A stretch of 64,000 nt of DNA from an uncultured Clostridia bacterium (lineage in GTDB: Bacteria > Bacillota > Clostridia > Oscillospirales > Ruminococcaceae). How positions within the stretch are numbered: position 1 is the stretch's first letter; every line of letters starts with the position of its first letter. The notes below the pieces were generated by a model. It had not been told where the DNA came from. It saw only the letters and a program-made list of their open reading frames with translations, and ran no database searches. A program made the translations under genes and the position numbers. The stretch spans positions 51,699 to 115,698 of the forward strand of contig CANQLI010000008.1 in assembly GCA_947624675.1 (NCBI GenBank), written 5' to 3'. Below are positions 44,304 through 53,186 of the stretch, piece by piece.

Positions 44304-44990
44304 TTGATAGAATTTAAGGACGTATCGGTTACATATTCAAGCGGAGTTGACGCTTTGCATAATGTAAACCTTAAGATAAACGACGGGGATTTTGCCTTTG
44401 TCGTAGGTTCCTCCGGAGCAGGAAAATCAACGCTTATTAAGCTTATCCTAAAGGAAATAGATGCAACCGAGGGAACAGTTCTGGTAAACGGCTTTAATCT
44501 AAAAAAACTCAAGAGAAGAAAGATACCGAATCTAAGAAGGACCTTAGGCATAGTTTTTCAGGACTTCAGACTTATTCCGACTATGACGGTTTATGAAAAT
44601 GTTGCGTTTGTACTCAGAGTTATAGACGCTCCGTTAAAATACATTTCTTCAAGAGTGCCTTATGTTATAAGCCTTGTGGGACTTGCGCATAAAGCAAAGA
44701 GCTATCCGGATGAGCTCTCAGGCGGAGAGCAGCAGAGAGTTGCTCTTGCCAGGGCATTGGTAAACGATCCGCAGCTTATTATTGCGGACGAGCCTACGGG
44801 AAATATTGACCCTGCTCTTTCATACGAGATCGTTGAGCTTTTAAAGGGCATCAACGAATGTGGAACAACAGTACTTATGGTAACGCATGAGCACGATATA
44901 GTGCGCCATTTTGGCGGAAGAATAATAAATATAAATGCCGGAAGTATTGTTTTTGATGAGGTGATTGGAGGAGCAAATGAAGTTCAGTAG
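44304..44990 (+). CDS. ftsE: Cell division ATP-binding protein FtsE
   Basis: 228 residues. ABC ATPase with Walker A GSSGAGKSTL (35-44), signature LSGGEQQRVALARAL and Walker B LIIADEPTG. The GIVFQDFRLIPTMTVYENV segment is typical of FtsE. With FtsX it controls peptidoglycan hydrolases at the division site. The start is TTG behind AGAAGGTG. It overlaps ftsX by 14 nt. Confidence 0.96.
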   Translation: MIEFKDVSVTYSSGVDALHNVNLKINDGDFAFVVGSSGAGKSTLIKLILKEIDATEGTVLVNGFNLKKLKRRKIPNLRRTLGIVFQDFRLIPTMTVYENVAFVLRVIDAPLKYISSRVPYVISLVGLAHKAKSYPDELSGGEQQRVALARALVNDPQLIIADEPTGNIDPALSYEIVELLKGINECGTTVLMVTHEHDIVRHFGGRIININAGSIVFDEVIGGANEVQ

Positions 44991-45885
44991 TGTAAAATAC
45001 CTCACAGGTCAGGGTATAAAAAGTGTATGGAAAAATAAAATGATGACCTTTGCTTCGTTTTGCATAATGCTAGTTTCGCTTCTTCTGGTCGGACTTTGTA
45101 TACTTGCCGCTATAAATCTCAATAAGGTCATTAGCGGAATCGAAGGAAAAAACGAAGTAGTTGTAATTGTTCTTGACGGCACAGACGAAGAAGGAACAAA
45201 AGCTGTCGGAAGCGATATAGAAAAGCTTTCAAACATTTCAAGTGTAAGCTTTTACTCAAAGGATGACGCCTGGAAGGATATGGTCGCAGATATGACTCCT
45301 GAGCAGCAGGAGGTATTTAAGTATGCTGAGGACGATAATCCCCTTCCCGATACATACCGTGTAACCGTGGCTGATATTGAAAAGCTTGCTGACTCGACAA
45401 ACCAGCTTACCGATATTGAAAATGTCGAGAAGGTTCTGGCACCTACGGAATTTGCTGAAATACTTTTGAGTATAAGAAACATCTTTTCGATAGTTGCGAT
45501 TGCGCTTATTATCGCACTCGCGGTAGTATCTCTTGTTATTATTTCCAATACAACCCGAACAAGCGTTTATGCAAGGCGAAAAGAAATAAACATTATGAAG
45601 TATGTCGGAGCTACCAACAGGTTTATCAATATCCCGTTCTTTATTGAGGGAATGCTTGTCGGAATATTAGCTGCTGTCGCGGCATTTTTCTTAACTATGT
45701 TCGTATATAACGGCATCGCCGAAATACTCACGGAAAATCCTCAGATCTTAAATATTTTGGGTGTAAGGTCGCTTTATAACTTTAAAGACATTATGTGGTA
45801 TGTCCTCGGAGGATATGTTGTGGTCGGCGGAGTTATAGGCGCTTTAGGAACGATCATAAGCACAAGAAAGTATGTCAAGGTGTAA
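44977..45885 (+). CDS. ftsX: Cell division protein FtsX
   Basis: 302 residues from ATG 44977, behind GGAGGAG (44967-44973). Four membrane helices (about 25-48, 170-195, 220-245, 272-297) and an extracytoplasmic loop of about 120 residues between helices 1 and 2, which in relatives binds the hydrolase or its activator. Full length. Two M23 peptidases with coiled coils follow directly, the expected partners. Confidence 0.94.
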   Translation: MKFSSVKYLTGQGIKSVWKNKMMTFASFCIMLVSLLLVGLCILAAINLNKVISGIEGKNEVVVIVLDGTDEEGTKAVGSDIEKLSNISSVSFYSKDDAWKDMVADMTPEQQEVFKYAEDDNPLPDTYRVTVADIEKLADSTNQLTDIENVEKVLAPTEFAEILLSIRNIFSIVAIALIIALAVVSLVIISNTTRTSVYARRKEINIMKYVGATNRFINIPFFIEGMLVGILAAVAAFFLTMFVYNGIAEILTENPQILNILGVRSLYNFKDIMWYVLGGYVVVGGVIGALGTIISTRKYVKV

Positions 45886-45973
45886 AATATTGCCTTGACA
45901 TTGCGTATTATGTTTGTAAAGCTCATAAGTATCAACAGGTTCTTTTATACGGAAAGGCAAGGGAAATACATAT

Positions 45974-47371
45974 ATGAATTTTAAAGTGCGAAGTGTTTTA
46001 AAACGCATACTGAGTATTACCGTTGTAGCTGCGATCGCTACCGGAATAAGCACGACGCTTTCAAATACTGCTGAAAAGCCTCTACTGACCTCTGCCGAAA
46101 ACACTATGGAGGATTATGAAAAACAGATAGAGGAGTATCAGCAAAAGCAGGATGAATACGATGCAAAAATCTCTGAAACTGATGGAAATATTGCAAAAGA
46201 GCAGGAAAATCAGGCGGCGATCGAGGCTCAGATCCAAACAGTTCAGGCTACGATATATGAATACAGCAAGATGATCGCTGATATAAGAGAAAGCCTTGAT
46301 AAGGTTCAGGCGAACATAGACGCTCTGAACAAAAAGATAGACGAAACGCAAAAGACAATAGAGAAAAAACAGGCGGAGATCGAATCCGGTATTGCCGACT
46401 TTAAGACACGTTTAAGAGCGATGTATATTGCCGGAGACAGCTCGTATACCTCAATACTTTTAGGCTCAAAGGATTTTTATGACGCACTTATGAAGGCTGA
46501 GCTTGTAAAGAGGGTCGCCGATCACGACGACAAGATGATCGACGAGCTTGTTGAGAAGAAAAACCAGCTTGAAGCCGCAAAGAAAACCCTTGAGGATCAG
46601 AAGTCGGAAGTCGAAAAGCAAAAGGCGGAGCTTGAAAAACAGCAGAAGACATATAAGTCAAAAAAGGCTCAGCAGCAGACACAGATGGATAAGCTTAGCA
46701 CCCTTGTGGCAGAGAGCAAGGCTCATCAGGAGGCTTTAGAGGCTGAAAAGGCAGCTCATGAGGCGCAGAAGGAAGCATATGCTGAGCGTGAGCAAGAGGC
46801 TCAGGAGATGTGGAACAAGCTGTATGAGGAAGCGGAAGCCAGAAGGAAAGCTGCCGAGGAGGAAAGAAGAAGGCTTGAAGCACTTGCGGCTCAGCAAAAT
46901 AACAACTATGATCCCTCTAACGACACCGATTATACTACCGGAACATCGGGAGACTTTATATGGCCTGTTCCCGGGCACTACATAATCTCATACGGCGTTG
47001 GCTGGAGATGGGGCGCTTATCACGCGGGAATAGACATTTATGACGCCAGCATCGGCGGATCGCAGATAATAGCCTCAGATGCGGGAACGGTAGTTGTCGC
47101 GGAGAACACCTGTCCGCACGATTACGGTAAAAATTACAGCTGCGGATGCGGCGGCGGTTACGGAAGATATGCGATAATAGACCACGGAAACGGGTATATG
47201 ACCCTTTACGGACATATGACAAATTGTATCGTCACTGTGGGTCAGGAGGTAGAACAGGGCGAAACCATAGGATATGTTGGGTCAACCGGACATTCAACGG
47301 GAAATCACTGTCATTTTGAAGTAAGACTTAACGGAACAGCGCTTAACCCGGAAAACTTTGTAAGCCCTTAA
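45974..47371 (+). CDS. Secreted coiled-coil M23 peptidase (PcsB/EnvC-like), paralogue 1
   Basis: 465 residues. Signal peptide (about 1-35), a long coiled coil (about 45-305) rich in Glu/Lys/Gln with the central SSYTSILLGSKDFYDALMKA turn, a short linker and a C-terminal LytM/M23 domain (about 335-460). Zinc ligands are present: HAGIDI and HCHFEV. An unusual insert CPHDYGKNYSCGCGGGYG sits within the catalytic domain. By analogy with FtsEX-PcsB, the coiled coil would bind the FtsX loop. Directly downstream of ftsEX, 88 bp. Confidence 0.92.
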   Translation: MNFKVRSVLKRILSITVVAAIATGISTTLSNTAEKPLLTSAENTMEDYEKQIEEYQQKQDEYDAKISETDGNIAKEQENQAAIEAQIQTVQATIYEYSKMIADIRESLDKVQANIDALNKKIDETQKTIEKKQAEIESGIADFKTRLRAMYIAGDSSYTSILLGSKDFYDALMKAELVKRVADHDDKMIDELVEKKNQLEAAKKTLEDQKSEVEKQKAELEKQQKTYKSKKAQQQTQMDKLSTLVAESKAHQEALEAEKAAHEAQKEAYAEREQEAQEMWNKLYEEAEARRKAAEEERRRLEALAAQQNNNYDPSNDTDYTTGTSGDFIWPVPGHYIISYGVGWRWGAYHAGIDIYDASIGGSQIIASDAGTVVVAENTCPHDYGKNYSCGCGGGYGRYAIIDHGNGYMTLYGHMTNCIVTVGQEVEQGETIGYVGSTGHSTGNHCHFEVRLNGTALNPENFVSP

Positions 47372-47426
47372 TAAATAAGATAAAGAACAAAAGACAACAA
47401 AAGTGAAAAGCATTACAGGAGGCAGC

Positions 47427-48839
47427 ATGAAAGGCAGGCTGAAGATAAAAAGATCGGTTTCGCTTATCATTTCGGCAGCGGTGATTTTTTCGACTGCTTT
47501 AGCGACATCTGACGGAAGGATCTATGCAGATGAAAGCGATGAGTATCAGGAAAAACTCAACTCAATAGCGCAGAAGCAGGAAGAGCTGGCAGAGAAAATC
47601 GCCGATATGCAGGGAGATATTCAGAAGGAAAAAGAACAGAATGCCCTAATAGAAAGCCAGATAGCGACAACTACTGAGAAAATAAATCTTATTGATAGCT
47701 ACATAAAGGATCTTGGCGAAAGTATAACAGATCTCGAGGAAAAAATAAGTGTGTCAACGGCTCAGTTAAACGAGAAAAAGAGTGATATAGCTACCGGTAT
47801 CTCTGTCTTTAAAGAACGGCTAAGAGCACTTTATCTTGCCGGAAATGATTCTTATACCTCGGTGATATTCGGTTCAGGTGATTTTTTTGATATGCTTATG
47901 AAGGTAGAGCTTGTTTCAAGAGTAGCCGACCACGATGATAAAATGCTAGATGATCTTGTTGAGAAAAAGGACATTCTTGACGAGCAGACAAACAAGCTTA
48001 ATGCACAGAAAAAAGAACTCTCCTCACAGCAAAAGGACTATGAAAAACAAAAGAAGACTATGAGCGATGAGTTTGCGCGATTAAATGAGCTTTATACAAA
48101 GAGCAGTGAAAACCTTAAGCAGCTTGAAGCTGAGAAAAATAAATATGTCAGCCAGAAGTCACAGTATGATGCACAGCAGGACGCTTTTGAAAGACAGCTT
48201 CAGGAAGCCATAAAGGCTAATGCAGCTAAGGTCACGACCACAACAACCACAACTACAACTACTACGACTACCACTACGACCGCAAAGATGACCACGACGG
48301 TGAAGAATCCCAACTCGGATAAAAAACCTTCAAAAACGGAGCCTACTACTGTCACTACTACTCGGCCTAAGACAAAACCAACAACGACCACTACTACCAC
48401 TAAAAAGCCGACGGTAAATCAGGAGTTTATATGGCCCTGTCCGGGGTATTACCTTATCACCTCCGATTTCGGAGCACGCTGGGGATCGTTCCACTACGGA
48501 ATGGATATCGGCGATGGTGGGATCAGAGGCGCAAATGTTGTTGCCGCAAAAGGCGGAACAGTCATTATGTCAAACAATTCCTGTACCCACGACTACGGTA
48601 AGGATGAAAGCTGCGGTTGCGGCTGGGGTTGGGGAAATTACTGCGTAATAGATCACGGCGACGGCTATCAGACGATCTATGGACATATGTCTAAATGTAA
48701 GGTGAAAACAGGTCAGGTCGTTACTCAGGGTCAAAGCCTTGGAAATGTCGGCTCTACCGGCTGGTCAACAGGCGATCATTTACACTTTGAGGTCAGAGTG
48801 GACGGTACGGCAATAGACCCTATGGACTTCTTTAAATAA
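47427..48839 (+). CDS. Secreted coiled-coil M23 peptidase (PcsB/EnvC-like), paralogue 2
   Basis: 470 residues from ATG 47427 behind AGGAGG (47417-47422); a GTG at 47403 lacks a ribosome site. Same layout as the preceding gene: signal peptide, coiled coil (about 33-265), a threonine-rich linker (about 268-335) and an M23 domain with HYGMDI and HLHFEV. The same cysteine insert is present (CTHDYGKDESCGCGWGWG). The coiled-coil turn SYTSVIFGSGDFFDMLMK matches paralogue 1, so this is a tandem duplication in which a Thr linker was added. A terminator follows at 48858-48889. Confidence 0.92.
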   Translation: MKGRLKIKRSVSLIISAAVIFSTALATSDGRIYADESDEYQEKLNSIAQKQEELAEKIADMQGDIQKEKEQNALIESQIATTTEKINLIDSYIKDLGESITDLEEKISVSTAQLNEKKSDIATGISVFKERLRALYLAGNDSYTSVIFGSGDFFDMLMKVELVSRVADHDDKMLDDLVEKKDILDEQTNKLNAQKKELSSQQKDYEKQKKTMSDEFARLNELYTKSSENLKQLEAEKNKYVSQKSQYDAQQDAFERQLQEAIKANAAKVTTTTTTTTTTTTTTTTAKMTTTVKNPNSDKKPSKTEPTTVTTTRPKTKPTTTTTTTKKPTVNQEFIWPCPGYYLITSDFGARWGSFHYGMDIGDGGIRGANVVAAKGGTVIMSNNSCTHDYGKDESCGCGWGWGNYCVIDHGDGYQTIYGHMSKCKVKTGQVVTQGQSLGNVGSTGWSTGDHLHFEVRVDGTAIDPMDFFK

Positions 48840-48857
48840 GTTTTTCGGCAATAGATA

Positions 48858-48889
48858 AAGCCCTCGATGATTCGGGGGCTTATTTTTTT
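48858..48889 (+). terminator. Terminator of the ftsEX-M23 operon, overlapping the end of the XRE gene
   Basis: AAGCCCTCGA (48858-48867) pairs with TCGGGGGCTT (48872-48881), one wobble pair, then ATTTTTTTG. The convergent XRE gene ends inside it at 48880. Confidence 0.85.
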
Positions 48890-49086
48890 GATGTTCTTCC
48901 AGCGATGTAGTCTAAGGATACTTTGTAATGGTCTGCCAGCAGGATGAATAACCGCATCGGCATTTCTCTTTTACCGCTTTCATAAAGCTGGTACTGCTGT
49001 CTTGTTATTCCCAGAATATTTGCGATAAACTGCTGTGAGAGGTCATTATCCTCTCTCAAATCACGAATTCTTTGATAAAAATACAC
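48880..49086 (-). CDS. XRE-family helix-turn-helix regulator
   Basis: 68 residues: essentially one HTH_3 domain, with DNDLSQQFIANILGITRQQY as the helix-turn-helix and YESGKREMPMRLFILLADHY after it. Small Cro-like repressors of this size usually bind palindromes near their own promoter. ATG 49086 follows CGGAGGAAA. It is divergent from the leucine-rich-repeat dockerin gene, whose promoter spacer holds a perfect palindrome, so it may regulate that gene (inference). Confidence 0.88.
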   Translation of the reverse strand: MYFYQRIRDLREDNDLSQQFIANILGITRQQYQLYESGKREMPMRLFILLADHYKVSLDYIAGRTSKK

Positions 49087-49146
49087 AAAATTTCCTCCGT
49101 TCTTTGGTGATTATGTAGATTTTATCACGAATTCATATAAATACAC

Positions 49147-49175
49147 TTGAATTGCATTCATTTGAATGCTAAAAT
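49147..49175 (+). promoter_or_regulatory. Promoter of the dockerin protein gene with a palindrome filling its spacer
   Basis: TTGAAT (49147-49152), 17-bp spacer, TAAAAT (49170-49175). The spacer is almost entirely the palindrome GCATTC (49154-49159), ATTT, GAATGC (49164-49169). A repressor bound there would block RNA polymerase directly. Confidence 0.65.
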
Positions 49176-49228
49176 ATTTTTGTAAGTAATATCTAGAGAT
49201 ACAATTTATAACAAAAGGAGGTCTTTTT

Positions 49229-51733
49229 TTGACAATTATTAAAAAACGATTTTTAAGTATGCTTACTGCAATTATTATGATTGTCGGTTTAGGGGGTGTT
49301 ATTCCGACGGTAAGCGCGGGGGCGGATGAAATAACAAATACAAAAATTTATTCTGGAGGAGTACCCACTATCCTTGTTCAGGGGACAGCCGATTCTGCTG
49401 TGTCAGGCACAACCAAAATAAGAATAACATTCGACTGTGCACCTGATGTTGCGTATAATATGTTTGCGGATATGATTGAACTTGAGGTAAATATCGAAGG
49501 AACAAAGATTAATAAAAAATACAGGGGCGAAGACGAAGGAACAACAGGAGAGAAGAACATATCTATTGAGTGCGAGTTTGGTTCTCAGATAAAGACGGGC
49601 AATAACGTAACCATTTCAGCATTGACATATAGCTGGATTACTGCAAAGGATTATGTATGGGCAATACAGAAACTTGAATACCTTGATGCAAAAGGAAAGG
49701 TATTAAAGTCAATTCAAGCAACCACTCAAGAAACCACCAATCCATCATACTCCACAGGAAAAGTGATTACATCGGGTGATTTTGAGTATGAGGTGTTCAA
49801 TGACGGAACTGTAGAAATCACGCATTATATGGGTGATGAGACAGAAGTTACTGTTCCTAGTAAAATTGACGGAAAAAAAGTAAAAGGAATAGGATCTTTG
49901 GCGTTTGTTAATGAGTCTGAAGGAGATAGAGGGTTGCCTATACTTACAGGGAATAAGACAATTAAAAAAGTTATTATTTCCGAAGGAATTGAGTATATTG
50001 GCATGTCAGCTTTTCAGGACGCAACATCTCTTACACATATTAATATTCCAGAAAGCATAAAAACAATAGGTTTTCAAGCTTTCGTAAATACCGGATATTA
50101 TAATTTAGATTCTAATTGGGATGGAAAAGCGTTATACATCGGCAACAATCTAATTGATGTTAATCTTGGGTTTTGGGACGAAGAAGAATATGAAGTAAGG
50201 GCAGGGACAAGAGTAATTGCAGATTTTGCATTTTCAAGGTGTTCCTACCTTGACAGTTTAATCATTCCTACGAGCATAACAAATATTGGCGAAAGTGCAT
50301 TTGAATACTGCTCAAAACTTAAGGATATATATTATTTGGGCTCAAAAGAACAATGGAGTAATATTGATATTAAGTCTTATGGTAATGATTATCTATTAAA
50401 CGCTACAGTGCACTATAACTTTGACATCTCTGAACCTGACAATCTAAGCGATTTTGGGTATGAAGTTTTTGATAATGGCGTGGTAATTACTAGTTATAAG
50501 GGCAGTGAAACAGAGTTAATCATTCCTTCGTGGATTGATAAAAAGAGGGTTGTCGGAATTGACACTGGTGCATTTGAGAATTGCTCAAACATTATTAGTG
50601 TTTATATTCCAGATACAGTTTCATCAATCGGTCACTGGGCGTTTGAGTTTTGTTCTAATCTTAAAAGTGTAACACTTTCCAGTAAAGTAAAAACAATTTA
50701 TAAAAGTGCTTTTGAAGGATGCAAAAGTCTGACAGATGTGTATTATTCAGGTACAAAAGAAGAGTGGAATAGTATAGACATAGGTTATTATAACGAACCA
50801 TTATTAAACGCTACTATACATTATAACGGCACAGGACCAGACATCACAACCGAGCCGACTGACCCAGAGCCGATTATTTCGGGGGATTATGAATATCGAG
50901 TGCTTGAGGACGGCACTGTTGAAATTACGGATTACACAGGTGATGCGACGGAGGTTAATATTCCGAGTGAGATTGACGGTAAAAGCGTTACAAGCATTGG
51001 ATATAGCGCTTTTGAAGGGTGCATTAGTCTTATAAATTTAACAATACCTGATAGCATTACAACTATTGCATCTCATGCATTTTGGAATTGTGATAATCTT
51101 GAAATTGTAAATATACCAAATAGTGTTACATATATAGGTTCTTTGGCTTTTGCTTCTTGCAATAACCTAAAAAGTGTTAGAATTCCTGAAAATGTTAAAG
51201 AGATTCCCTATGCAACTTTTGACTCTTGCTCTAGTCTTTCCGAAATAATAATACCTAATGGTGTTGAGACCATTAGTCAATGGGCTTTTTTGAATTGTTC
51301 AAATCTTAAGAGCGTCACATTTTCAGACAGCGTTAAAACAATTTTGGTTGAGGCTTTTTTAGGATGCTCATCTCTTACAAGTATTACTATACCAAGGAAC
51401 ATTGAACAAATTGGTCCTAACGCTTTCGGTTATATAGGAGATGATCGCGTTAAGCTTGACGATTTCAAAATCTACTGCTATTCAGGCACTGCAGGCGAGC
51501 AGTACGCCATAGATAATGGATTTGATTACATTCTCCTTGACGGCGAGCAATCACTCGGCGACCTTTCATACGATGGCAAGATAACAACAGTAGATGTAGG
51601 TATAATAAACTCGTTTGCCAAGGGCACAAAAGAGTACACCGACGAGCAGCTTAAGCTTGCGGACGCAAACTCAGACGGTAAGATAACAACGGTAGATGTC
51701 GGACTAATAAATAAAATCGCTAAAGGCGTATAA
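49229..51733 (+). CDS. Secreted leucine-rich-repeat (BspA-like) protein with C-terminal type I dockerin
   Basis: 834 residues. Signal peptide about 1-31 (RFLSMLTAIIMIVGLGGVIP, then TVSAGA). Residues about 32-160 form a beta-rich domain. BspA-type leucine-rich repeats of about 23 residues follow in three blocks (about 180-390, 410-530 and 550-760), with motifs such as IPDSITTIASHAFWNC and ENCSNIISVYIPDTVSSIG. The last 60 residues are a dockerin with two Ca-binding repeats, SYDGKITTVDVGIIN and NSDGKITTVDVGLIN. It would be held on a cohesin-bearing scaffoldin; ligand unknown. The start is TTG behind AAAGGAGG. Codon use is more AT-rich than in neighbours. Confidence 0.9.
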   Translation: MTIIKKRFLSMLTAIIMIVGLGGVIPTVSAGADEITNTKIYSGGVPTILVQGTADSAVSGTTKIRITFDCAPDVAYNMFADMIELEVNIEGTKINKKYRGEDEGTTGEKNISIECEFGSQIKTGNNVTISALTYSWITAKDYVWAIQKLEYLDAKGKVLKSIQATTQETTNPSYSTGKVITSGDFEYEVFNDGTVEITHYMGDETEVTVPSKIDGKKVKGIGSLAFVNESEGDRGLPILTGNKTIKKVIISEGIEYIGMSAFQDATSLTHINIPESIKTIGFQAFVNTGYYNLDSNWDGKALYIGNNLIDVNLGFWDEEEYEVRAGTRVIADFAFSRCSYLDSLIIPTSITNIGESAFEYCSKLKDIYYLGSKEQWSNIDIKSYGNDYLLNATVHYNFDISEPDNLSDFGYEVFDNGVVITSYKGSETELIIPSWIDKKRVVGIDTGAFENCSNIISVYIPDTVSSIGHWAFEFCSNLKSVTLSSKVKTIYKSAFEGCKSLTDVYYSGTKEEWNSIDIGYYNEPLLNATIHYNGTGPDITTEPTDPEPIISGDYEYRVLEDGTVEITDYTGDATEVNIPSEIDGKSVTSIGYSAFEGCISLINLTIPDSITTIASHAFWNCDNLEIVNIPNSVTYIGSLAFASCNNLKSVRIPENVKEIPYATFDSCSSLSEIIIPNGVETISQWAFLNCSNLKSVTFSDSVKTILVEAFLGCSSLTSITIPRNIEQIGPNAFGYIGDDRVKLDDFKIYCYSGTAGEQYAIDNGFDYILLDGEQSLGDLSYDGKITTVDVGIINSFAKGTKEYTDEQLKLADANSDGKITTVDVGLINKIAKGV

Positions 51734-51771
51734 CAATTCTGATCTTTTGATTTGAATTGATTTATACCTCC

Positions 51772-51806
51772 GCCCCGCAGGGAGAGATCCTTGCGGGGCA
51801 TTTTTA
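51772..51806 (+). terminator. Intrinsic terminator of the dockerin protein gene
   Basis: GCCCCGCA (51772-51779) pairs with TGCGGGGC (51792-51799), then ATTTTTATT. Confidence 0.88.
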
Positions 51807-51834
51807 TTAAACCATAAAAATTTATAGAAAATAC

Positions 51835-51863
51835 TTGACAAGAGAAAGGCTTTCTGTTATAAT
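51835..51863 (+). promoter_or_regulatory. SigA-type promoter of rplJ-rplL
   Basis: TTGACA (51835-51840), 17-bp spacer, TATAAT (51858-51863), full consensus. Confidence 0.92.
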
Positions 51864-51874
51864 AATAAAACATT

Positions 51875-52010
51875 CGTATCTAAAGACAGCAGGCAGCTTT
51901 ACAGCGGAAGTCCTGCCGAGGATAACGCGTAGCGTAACGCAAAGCGATTTATTACGACTTTGTTATCTCTTTTTGTCTTTGGATGAAAAGAGATTTTTTC
52001 ATAAGATACG
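51875..52010 (+). promoter_or_regulatory. Ribosomal protein L10 leader with terminator/antiterminator elements
   Basis: The segment with AAAGACAGCAGG and CCTGCCGAGGATAACGCG (51882-51928) matches the Firmicutes L10 leader, which binds the L10(L12)4 complex for autogenous control. A terminator follows: ATCTCTTTT (51965-51973) pairs with AAAAGAGAT (51986-51994), then T's to 51999. The 5' part can pair with downstream parts in another way: AAAGAC (51882-51887) with GTCTTT (51975-51980), and CGTATC (51875-51880) with GATACG (52005-52010). This suggests mutually exclusive folds. Confidence 0.82.
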
Positions 52011-52041
52011 GATAAATTTTATATCCAGTGAGGTGAAAAGG

Positions 52042-52551
52042 ATGCCAAGTGAAAAGATTTTGCTTAAAAAGCAGGAAAAGGTAGCGGCTCTTACCGATGC
52101 TATCAAGAACTCTGCTGCTGGTGTGCTTGTAGACTACAAGGGAATCACTGTTGAGGAGGATACTGCACTTCGTAAGGAACTCAGAGAAGCAGGAGTAGCT
52201 TATACGGTTGAGAAAAACTCTATGCTTCGCTTTGCACTTAAAAATGCAGGACTTGATGATCTTACAGGAGTTTTAGAGGGAACGACCGCTATTGCGCTTT
52301 CAAATGATGACCAGACAGCTCCGGCAAGGATTCTTGGTAAGTTTGTAAGCGAGCACGACGACAAGTTCAGCTTCAAAGCAGGATTTATCGGAACAGAGAT
52401 TTATGACGAGGCAGGAGTAACTGCACTTTCAAAGATTCCTTCAAAGGATGTATTGCTTGCACAACTCGTCGGATCACTGCAAGGACCAATTCAGAAGCTT
52501 GCAGCAATACTTCAGGCTGTTCACGACAGCAAGGAGGGAGAGGTTGCATAA
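52042..52551 (+). CDS. rplJ: 50S ribosomal protein L10
   Basis: 169 residues from ATG 52042, behind GTGAGGTGAAAAGG. The frame is open much further upstream, but that part is the structured leader. Family pieces: GVLVDYKGITVEEDTALRKE, YTVEKNSMLRFALKNAG and EGTTAIALSNDDQTAPARI, with the helical C-terminus LAAILQAVHD that binds L7/L12 dimers. Confidence 0.97.
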   Translation: MPSEKILLKKQEKVAALTDAIKNSAAGVLVDYKGITVEEDTALRKELREAGVAYTVEKNSMLRFALKNAGLDDLTGVLEGTTAIALSNDDQTAPARILGKFVSEHDDKFSFKAGFIGTEIYDEAGVTALSKIPSKDVLLAQLVGSLQGPIQKLAAILQAVHDSKEGEVA

Positions 52552-52629
52552 TTTTTATTGTGCCGCCTGACATTATTCTAAAAGGGTAAAATGCCCAAAA
52601 ACAAAATTATTAAAAGGAGAGTTATTAAA

Positions 52630-53001
52630 ATGGCTTCAGAGAAGATTTTAAAGTTTGTAGAAGATATCAAGGAGTTGTCGGTTTTAGAGCTTGCTGAGCT
52701 CGTTGACGCAATTCAGGAGGAATTCGGAGTAACTGCTGCGATTGCGGCTGCACCTGCTGCGGGAGGCGCTGCGGCAGCTGCTGAGGAGAAGAGCGACTTT
52801 GATGTAATTTTGGCATCATTCGGCGATGCTAAGATGGCTGTTATCAAGGCTGTTAAGGAGATCACAGGTCTTGGACTTAAGGAGTCTAAGGAGCTTGTTG
52901 AGAGTGCTCCTAAGGCTATCAAGGAAGCTTGCCCGAAGGCAGAAGCAGAAGAGATCAAGACTAAGCTTGAAGAAGCAGGCGCTACTGTTGAGCTTAAGTA
53001 A
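52630..53001 (+). CDS. rplL: 50S ribosomal protein L7/L12
   Basis: 123 residues from ATG 52630, behind AAGGAGAG; an upstream ATG gives an unlikely extension. N-terminal dimerisation part ([20 protein letters not shown]), Ala/Gly hinge, and the C-terminal domain [20 protein letters not shown] and [19 protein letters not shown]. Forms the stalk that recruits GTPases. A terminator follows at 53021-53056. Confidence 0.98.
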   Translation: MASEKILKFVEDIKELSVLELAELVDAIQEEFGVTAAIAAAPAAGGAAAAAEEKSDFDVILASFGDAKMAVIKAVKEITGLGLKESKELVESAPKAIKEACPKAEAEEIKTKLEEAGATVELK

Positions 53002-53020
53002 TTAGATTATCATTAAACAG

Positions 53021-53056
53021 AAAAAAGAACGGAAGAGCTTTCTTTCGTTCTTTTTT
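53021..53056 (+). terminator. Intrinsic terminator of rplJ-rplL
   Basis: AAAAAAGAACG (53021-53031) pairs with CGTTCTTTTTT (53046-53056), T-rich tail. The next 130 bp are AT-rich (under 20% GC by eye) and show no other feature. Confidence 0.88.
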
Positions 53057-53186
53057 GTTATTTTAAATATAAATATATAAATTAAAACATATGCACAAAA
53101 TATAATAAAAAATTTGTTTATGTTGTATATAGCAATTTGTAAATTACTTATGATAGAATTTAATTATAAATCTGGCGGGAAATTTA

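Noticed and set aside
48200..48400. Minus-strand valine-rich frame
   Set aside because: It is the mirror of the threonine-codon run in the M23 paralogue 2 linker; no ribosome site and low complexity.
51835..52041. N-terminal extension of L10 (frame open from 51835)
   Set aside because: This stretch contains the promoter and the structured L10 leader; the normal L10 N-terminus starts at ATG 52042 with a ribosome site.
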